A DNA stretch of 64,000 nt from Amphibalanus amphitrite (Eukaryota; Arthropoda; Thecostraca; Balanomorpha; Balanidae): contig NW_024882299.1 in the NCBI RefSeq assembly GCF_019059575.1, forward strand, positions 1-64,000, written 5' to 3'. Under the pieces are notes generated by a model, which did not search any database, was not told the origin of the DNA, and was given only the letters and a program-made list of their open reading frames with translations. The first letter of the stretch is position 1. Each line of letters begins with the position of its first letter. Both the position numbers and the translations under genes were made by a program. This document shows, in pieces, positions 58,693-64,000 of the stretch.

Positions 58693-59519
58693 ATGGAATC
58701 ATCTCAACCCTAATATACGGCCTTGATCTCAACTAGGCGGTGTTTCACGGCCGAGAGCAGCACGCCCACGCCGCCATCCGCTCTTGGCACCCTGCCAGGA
58801 GCTGACGTTACATTTTGGGGTAGTGTTGGAACTTGGAGATAAGAGTTTGTTTATATCTCCATGGAAACCCCATTTGACACGTGTGATAGCAGCGCGCTGT
58901 TATCAGTGAAACCAACACCACCCTGATCTCAACCAAGGCAATGTCAACACCATTAGAATTCATAGTCGGTGTGTGAATAAGGGAGCTTTTCCCATATTAT
59001 GGACATCAGAAGGTGAGAGTTCCAGTTAGCGCCTCTGCCCCACCCCACTTTCAATAGGATATGGTTGCTTAGCCCACATTCAACCAACGAAGAGGAACAT
59101 TATTTGCTAATTCCTAATTGTAAATATTTTATGCAGAGGTAAGAACCCTTTTTGATAAAATTAATTTAAATAACTGCTTGAATAACAAAGTGAAGAATGC
59201 TGAATTGTACATTGCGGAGCAGAGTGTCAAGGCGAAGCATCAAAGCCTGACAGTAGGTATTCATCTTGCAGTCAGACTTGAAACTTGAGACTGGCTGTAT
59301 TAGCCTGTAAATTGGCCAAGACCCTGGTCTTCCAATTTCCATGCAATATGGATGAAATAAATTAAGCTTGATTAGTGATTAATATTAATTTCTTTAGAGT
59401 TTTGATATTTTTAAGTGCGATCACGAAGGCAGTGTAATTGCTCACTCCATAGCTAGCTCATAGCTGAAGCATCAAATCCTGAGTTAATTTCCAAGCATGA
59501 ACTGAAAAGAATTAGAACT

Positions 59520-59880
59520 GGATCAGCTCAGCTCAGCTAAATCAGCTCAGCTCAATCAGCTCAGCTCAGCTCAGCTCAGCTCAATCAGCTCAGCTCAGCT
59601 CAATCAGCTCAGCTCAGCTCAGCTCAGCTCAGCTCAGCTCAGCTCAGCTCGCTCAGCTCAATCAGCTCAGCTCAGCTCGCTCAGCTCAGCTCAGCTCAGC
59701 TCAGCTCAGCTCAAGCTCATTCAGCTCAGCTCAGCTCAAGCTCATTCAGCTCAGCTCAGACAGCAGCTCAGCTCAATGCATTACTGATCCGGCTCAGCTC
59801 ACAGCTCAACAATTTGGCAAAATGTTGAGCCGGCTCATGAGCTGAGCTGATTTTTGAGCCGGCTCAACTGAGCTGATCAC
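59520..59880 (+). repeat. CAGCT array, right
   Basis: Nearly pure (CAGCT)n with CAATCAGCT interruptions to about 59785, then GAGCCGGCTCA-type repeats to the element end. Confidence 0.9.
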
Positions 59881-59895
59881 AAGTCTGGTGCCACG

Positions 59896-60647
59896 GCCAC
59901 CACTACGTCGAGTGGCCGTGAAGGTCCACTGAGAGCCGTGACGCCATGCCTTCTGAATGCGGATTTTTGCGTCCCACCGGTAAACTGTCGGCGAAGGTCG
60001 CTCTTTGGGTGGCTGGCCGTCTCTTGCTATGAACTTGTTGAAGAGCATCGTGTCCAATGGATCTAGAGGGAATCTGCCACCTCACGTGTCCAAGTCCTCG
60101 ACATAAAATATCTGCCGAAGGATGAGGCCGCCACCAGCAACGGAGCTTTGCTGGGTTCCGTTTGGGTCGAATCGGCCTGGAAACTGGAATTCCCAGGGGT
60201 GTGTTGGTGTGGGAACGTGAGCGCACAGTCACGCCAGCCTCATTGAGGAAGCGGCACTGCCGTCATCAGGTACCGCTTGCTGTCAGCGCTGACAGTGAGG
60301 ATGCGGATGAAGATGTGGATCGCTCGGTGCGGTGTCTCGGGAGGTTTACTGTCCGATGTGTGATGATTTCTTGCCGGTGATGACCTTTACCGTTGTGCTA
60401 TTTGATTTCCTACCTACCACAACCACAAATTTGTGGTTGTGTAATGTGTAATGCCAACCTGTTCATGAGTGAGTGTTTGCATCATGCATTCATGCATGCT
60501 CAATATCTTCATGCTTTAGTAAATGTGTTTGCCAAACATCCAAGTGTTGTTTGTGCTACAATAATTTCGCCTAAAGCCCAAAGCTGTTCGCGTTCCCATT
60601 GGCACTAGCATTATGACGACTCACCTAATATTTCTGTGTGTCCGCAG
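59896..60647. other. No gene recognised; ends at Vang exon acceptor
   Basis: Minus-strand frames at 60232-59806 give Arg-rich sequence (FIARDGQPPKERPSP), not recognised. The segment ends with the TCCGCAG acceptor at 60647. Confidence 0.35.
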
Positions 60648-60668
60648 GCGGCGGCAGCCGATGTCTGA

Positions 60669-63600
60669 ATGCTGGGTATCCTGCACGCCGACACGGGCCC
60701 GTGGGCGGGGATGGAGCCGAGCGGAGGGGGCGGCACACTGCGCTCGGCCACCGTCGAGCGCAACAAGACGGGGCCGCGAGCCAACGGCAAGCTGCCCCAG
60801 CACAGCTCGCTCTCCAGACAGATGAACCAGTGAGTCACCACCTGGGTGTGTCTGTCTGTGTGTATAGTTAGCACCCATGTGTCCTTGTATATGCGGTCCG
60901 CTTGGTCTAATGATATTGGTAACCGGATATAGCGCGGCTGTTTAAAACGTGACATTTCCCCGTCGCCAGGGTAAACAAAACGCATTTTTAACGAAAGGCA
61001 CTGACAAAACTTTGACTGAATTTTACCTAAACACTTACACTTATCAGGCATCTCGTGAAGATAATGCGTCAGTGTCTCCTAAAATATCTAGATTCGAGCA
61101 AAGGCGTGACTCATGGACATACACTAAACTCACCGCTTTGACGCTGTCATAAACAGGCTCACCAAAAAAGTTTTATGTCGGCGAAAGTGACAATTTAAAT
61201 CCACTCACAAACCTGTTCTGCACAGCGGACATGCCGCTATACATGAAGCGCTTATCATTCCGTGATGCGGGGAGTAGTCTCGTGTCAGTCTCATAACACA
61301 ACGCCTAGCAACAGACTGATGATCTCAGCCTGCGATCTCAAAGCGGAACAGCGAAACTGCGAGAATGGGGAGCGGCGGGGGATGGGGGATAGAGGATGAA
61401 GGCGGAAGGCTGAGGTTTGGGTGGCGAGAAGCGATACGGTAAATGATTTATGATGTTTCCCGTCAGCCGCATCCAGCGGATGAGGTTGGGAGCTGAGCGC
61501 GAGGATAGATGACAGAACTTTGGCAGCGTTGTGAGAAAAGTTCGGAATTCCTCCTGCTGAGGATATCGCGGAATGCTGTTTATTTGCTCCGTTCCTGGGA
61601 CCAAGAGCCCAAAGTTTGATAATAAGCCAGAGCAGCAGCGGTGAGATTTGTGAAAACTTCCCAAAGGTGGCTACATGTTACAATCGCAGGCCTCCCACGA
61701 ACGATCAGTGATCGTTGATCATGAAGATTTAGAGCCCTTCTGACCGCTGGCAGTCGCTGGTGCTCGGTAGCTGGTATTCGGTCTTAATAAAACCGAATCT
61801 TTCTCTACGATCGTGTCGTGAATCAGCGAAACGGCTTCCTGCGTTACACAACAAAAGAGTCGGCCTGGGTTTGCCCATTTCGACATTAGTCGAATGGCGA
61901 CGGGCAGCAGCGTCGCATTCGATTGACTCGAATTAGCTGGTCACTGTGTACACCATATTTCAATTTTATCCGAAAATTTCATCATTTTTATCTTAGGCTC
62001 TAATGCATTTTAAACAACAGAAGGAACCCATAACTGTCTTTTGTGCAGTTAACTTGAAGCCACTGCGCCGTCTGTAATTGTCTTGATTCTTAATTTGCTT
62101 GCCGCTGCACATTAATGCAGTTGCTCCTTGCGTGTCATTGCAGAGACCGCTGTGTCACGCTGTTCACTCCCAGAATATAACACGTACAAATGCGCGGGTC
62201 GCCGGACCGCTGAGCGTTAGGCAGCGAACTCATCACACGAACAATTACCTAATTTGTGCTCCAATCCCGGTGCGACCAATCGCAATGATGTGCCCACTTC
62301 CGCCCTGCGCGGGCCGCGGATGACTGGTCGGATTCCGTGTACCTGTGGCCATACTGTCTGAGCTGAGGAGTTATGTTGCGGGATATTGAGGGTGAAACTG
62401 ACTGAGATTTGACGAAATAAGCACGTTGTGTTGTCTGTGGAAATTTGTGTTCCTTAATTGCTCATGGTTGTCTTATTCCTATCGCAAGCTTGTCACCGTT
62501 TTTCATGTACAAGCTGAGTGATTTTCTCTACAACATAAGCATCTGTAATTATGATGGAGAGTCTGTGTCCACGTCACTTGCTTTGCACTACACGATTTAT
62601 AACGGAGAAAGATGTCTTCTGTAAATGATTGGACTTTGAATGTAATGCACCCCTCCATGACTTGGAGAATATTTAATTACCGCCTCTGCTGCTTCACTGC
62701 CGACTGCTTCCTTGTTCCCGCACCCGACGCGACGCGACCGGTGCCAGTTGCCACCCCCATGACAAGCATTTGACCCGTACCGCCACTGCAACCAGTCTCG
62801 CACTTATGCCGTCTGTGACCGGTTACCAGTGTCTGACCTGTAATGTCTATGCCCGGCGTTTGTACCGGACTATCTCTATGACCTGCGTCTATAATCCGTA
62901 CTGTTTCTGTGAGTGGTAGCTAACCCGATCCGTCTACTGCCTCTGTCTCTGACCTGTAATGTCTCTGCTCCCGGTATCCGACCCGCACCGTTAATAGGTA
63001 TAACCGGTGCCTCTCGCCCTTCTGCCTCTGTGACTGCTGCCCCTGACCCATGCCCTTCTCTGTGACCAGCAGCAGTCGGCTGGAGGAGTCGTTCGACGGC
63101 CCCGGCTCGGGCGGCACCCCCGTCTCCACCGTGGTCAACATGTTCTCCGAGCCGACTCACGCGCAATCGGCCCAGGACGTGATCGAGGTGCAGATCCTGC
63201 CGCAGGACTCGTGGGCCGACAATGCCACCGCCATCACAGGGAACACGTCCGACGTCTCCACATCTGTCGACGACTTCGGACGGTTCCAGAAGGCGCCGGA
63301 GCAGACGCTGAGCTTCCAGTGCCAGCGCTACCTGGGCACCACCCTGGCCGGCATCGTCAGTCTCTTCGCGTTCCTATCGCCCGTCGCCATGGTGGTAATA
63401 CCCAAGACTAGCCTACTCGGACTGAAGCAGGCACAGTTGCAGTGTGGCGCAGAGTGTGACGGTATGCTGATCGCGTTCGCGTTCAAACTACTCATCCTGT
63501 TGGCGGGCACGTGGGCAGTGTTTGTGCGTGCGCCGCGCGCCACCATGCCGCGCATCTTCACGTTCCGCGCCATCGTGCTCGTACTGGTGTTTGTGTTCAC

Positions 63601-63991
63601 GTTCAGCTACTGGCTGTTCTTCTTTGTGCGGGTTCTGGAGGAGCGCGAGGCGCTGCGCTACTACACCATCCTCGTGTTCGCCAGCTCGCTGGTGGACGCG
63701 CTGCTGTGGATCCACTACCTGGCCGTGCTGCTGCTCGAGCTGCGCCACGCGCAGCCGCAGTACGCTGTGCGCGTGGTGCGCAGTCCGGATGGCGAGTCGC
63801 GCCTGTACCCGCTAGGTCGGCTGAGCATCCAGCGAGCGGCGGCGCATGTACTGGAGCGCTACTACACAGAGTTTCCGGTGTATAACCCGTACCTGGAGCG
63901 GCTGCCCACCAAGGCGTCCAGGAAGGCCAGCAGCGTCACCAGCTACAAGTACTACGACGTGGACGGCTCGACGGCCGGTTCGACACTCCAG
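60669..63991 (+). CDS. Vang: Van Gogh / VANGL planar cell polarity protein, 3' partial (join 60669-60829, 63070-63991)
   Basis: Core planar-cell-polarity membrane protein that partners Prickle and opposes Frizzled/Dishevelled at cell junctions. The first coding exon starts at ATG 60669, directly after an in-frame TGA; a second Met is 14 codons on. It ends AACCA|GTGAGT (phase 2). Exon 2 follows GACCAG and ends CTCCAG|GTGAGG at 63991, phase 0. The 361 residues cover the Ser/Thr-rich N-terminus, WADNATAITGNTSD (about 102-115), four membrane segments at about 144-164, 186-206, 219-239 and 251-275, a CGAEC loop (179-183), and the family signatures LVDALLWIHYLAVLLLELR and LSIQRAAAHVLERYYTEFPV YNP (about 305-327). 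The rest (Prickle-binding region, PDZ ligand) lies past the window. Confidence 0.95.
60830..63069 (+). other. Vang intron
   Basis: GT-AG intron of 2.24 kb. It holds no recognisable element. 62810-63020 shows degenerate repeats of GACCTGTAATGTCTCTG. Confidence 0.85.
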
Positions 63992-64000
63992 GTGAGGACG

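Larger units (their letters stand above)
57580..59887. mobile_element. hAT-type element with CAGCT tandem arrays at both ends (2308 bp), TSD GTGCCACG
   Basis: Ends CAGACTTGTG inverted. 8-bp flanks GTGCCACG at 57572-57579 and 59888-59895. Tandem CAGCT arrays lie inside both ends. The middle has a truncated TTAA MITE (57995-58448) and a GACGAAAA block (58568-58692). No transposase frame. Confidence 0.88.

Overview
This is metazoan nuclear DNA from a large-intron, repeat-rich genome. Two host genes are recognised with confidence. The last two exons of a peroxiredoxin-5 gene lie at the left end (plus strand, 1407-2782). The first coding exon and a long second exon of the planar-cell-polarity gene Vang/VANGL lie at the right end (plus strand, 60669-63991, running off the window). 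Gene content, codon use and an R1/I-like RNase H retroelement fragment suggest an arthropod, perhaps a crustacean such as a barnacle. That placement is a guess; no bacterial features are present.

Between these genes there is one weak candidate gene (about 6.0-8.7 kb, plus strand, a 132-residue protein of unknown function). The rest is mostly mobile-element DNA, several GC-rich CpG-dense blocks and unassigned sequence. Many element boundaries can be fixed to the base because terminal inverted repeats (TIRs) and target-site duplications (TSDs) can be read directly.

Elements left to right: TTAA-flanked piggyBac-like MITEs (7054-7751, 11849-12755, 15872-16768, plus relics at 17070, 21150 and 57995, and a possible 4.65 kb unit 5509-10160 enclosing the candidate gene); a 3.5 kb hAT-type element (14584-18090, TSD CGTTTTAA) with two TTAA elements nested in it; a Transib-like element with CACAGTG ends and a 5-bp TSD (27296-28464); a 301-bp hAT-type MITE made of a GACTCC hexamer (31860-32160); an 8.3 kb Penelope-like element (PLE) composite (37219-45482), itself hit by a 2.4 kb foldback element and an 808-bp mariner-type MITE; a 5'-truncated non-LTR insertion with a 14-bp TSD (46945-47839); and two related hAT-type elements with CAGACTTGTG ends whose subterminal regions are tandem-repeat arrays (51601-53949 and 57580-59887).

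The most notable observations are: (1) the pair of CAGACTTGTG elements that share architecture, ends and an interior GACGAAAA block but carry unrelated tandem arrays; (2) the PLE composite with inverted, apparently identical copies, a hammerhead-ribozyme-like fold in its terminal repeat, and a foldback insertion exactly at that fold; (3) a tandem duplication of a splice donor at a Prdx5 exon end; (4) a Transib-like element ending in the V(D)J heptamer sequence; and (5) TTAA MITEs packed with AGGTCA nuclear-receptor half-sites. All boundaries come from reading the sequence by eye; no database search was possible.
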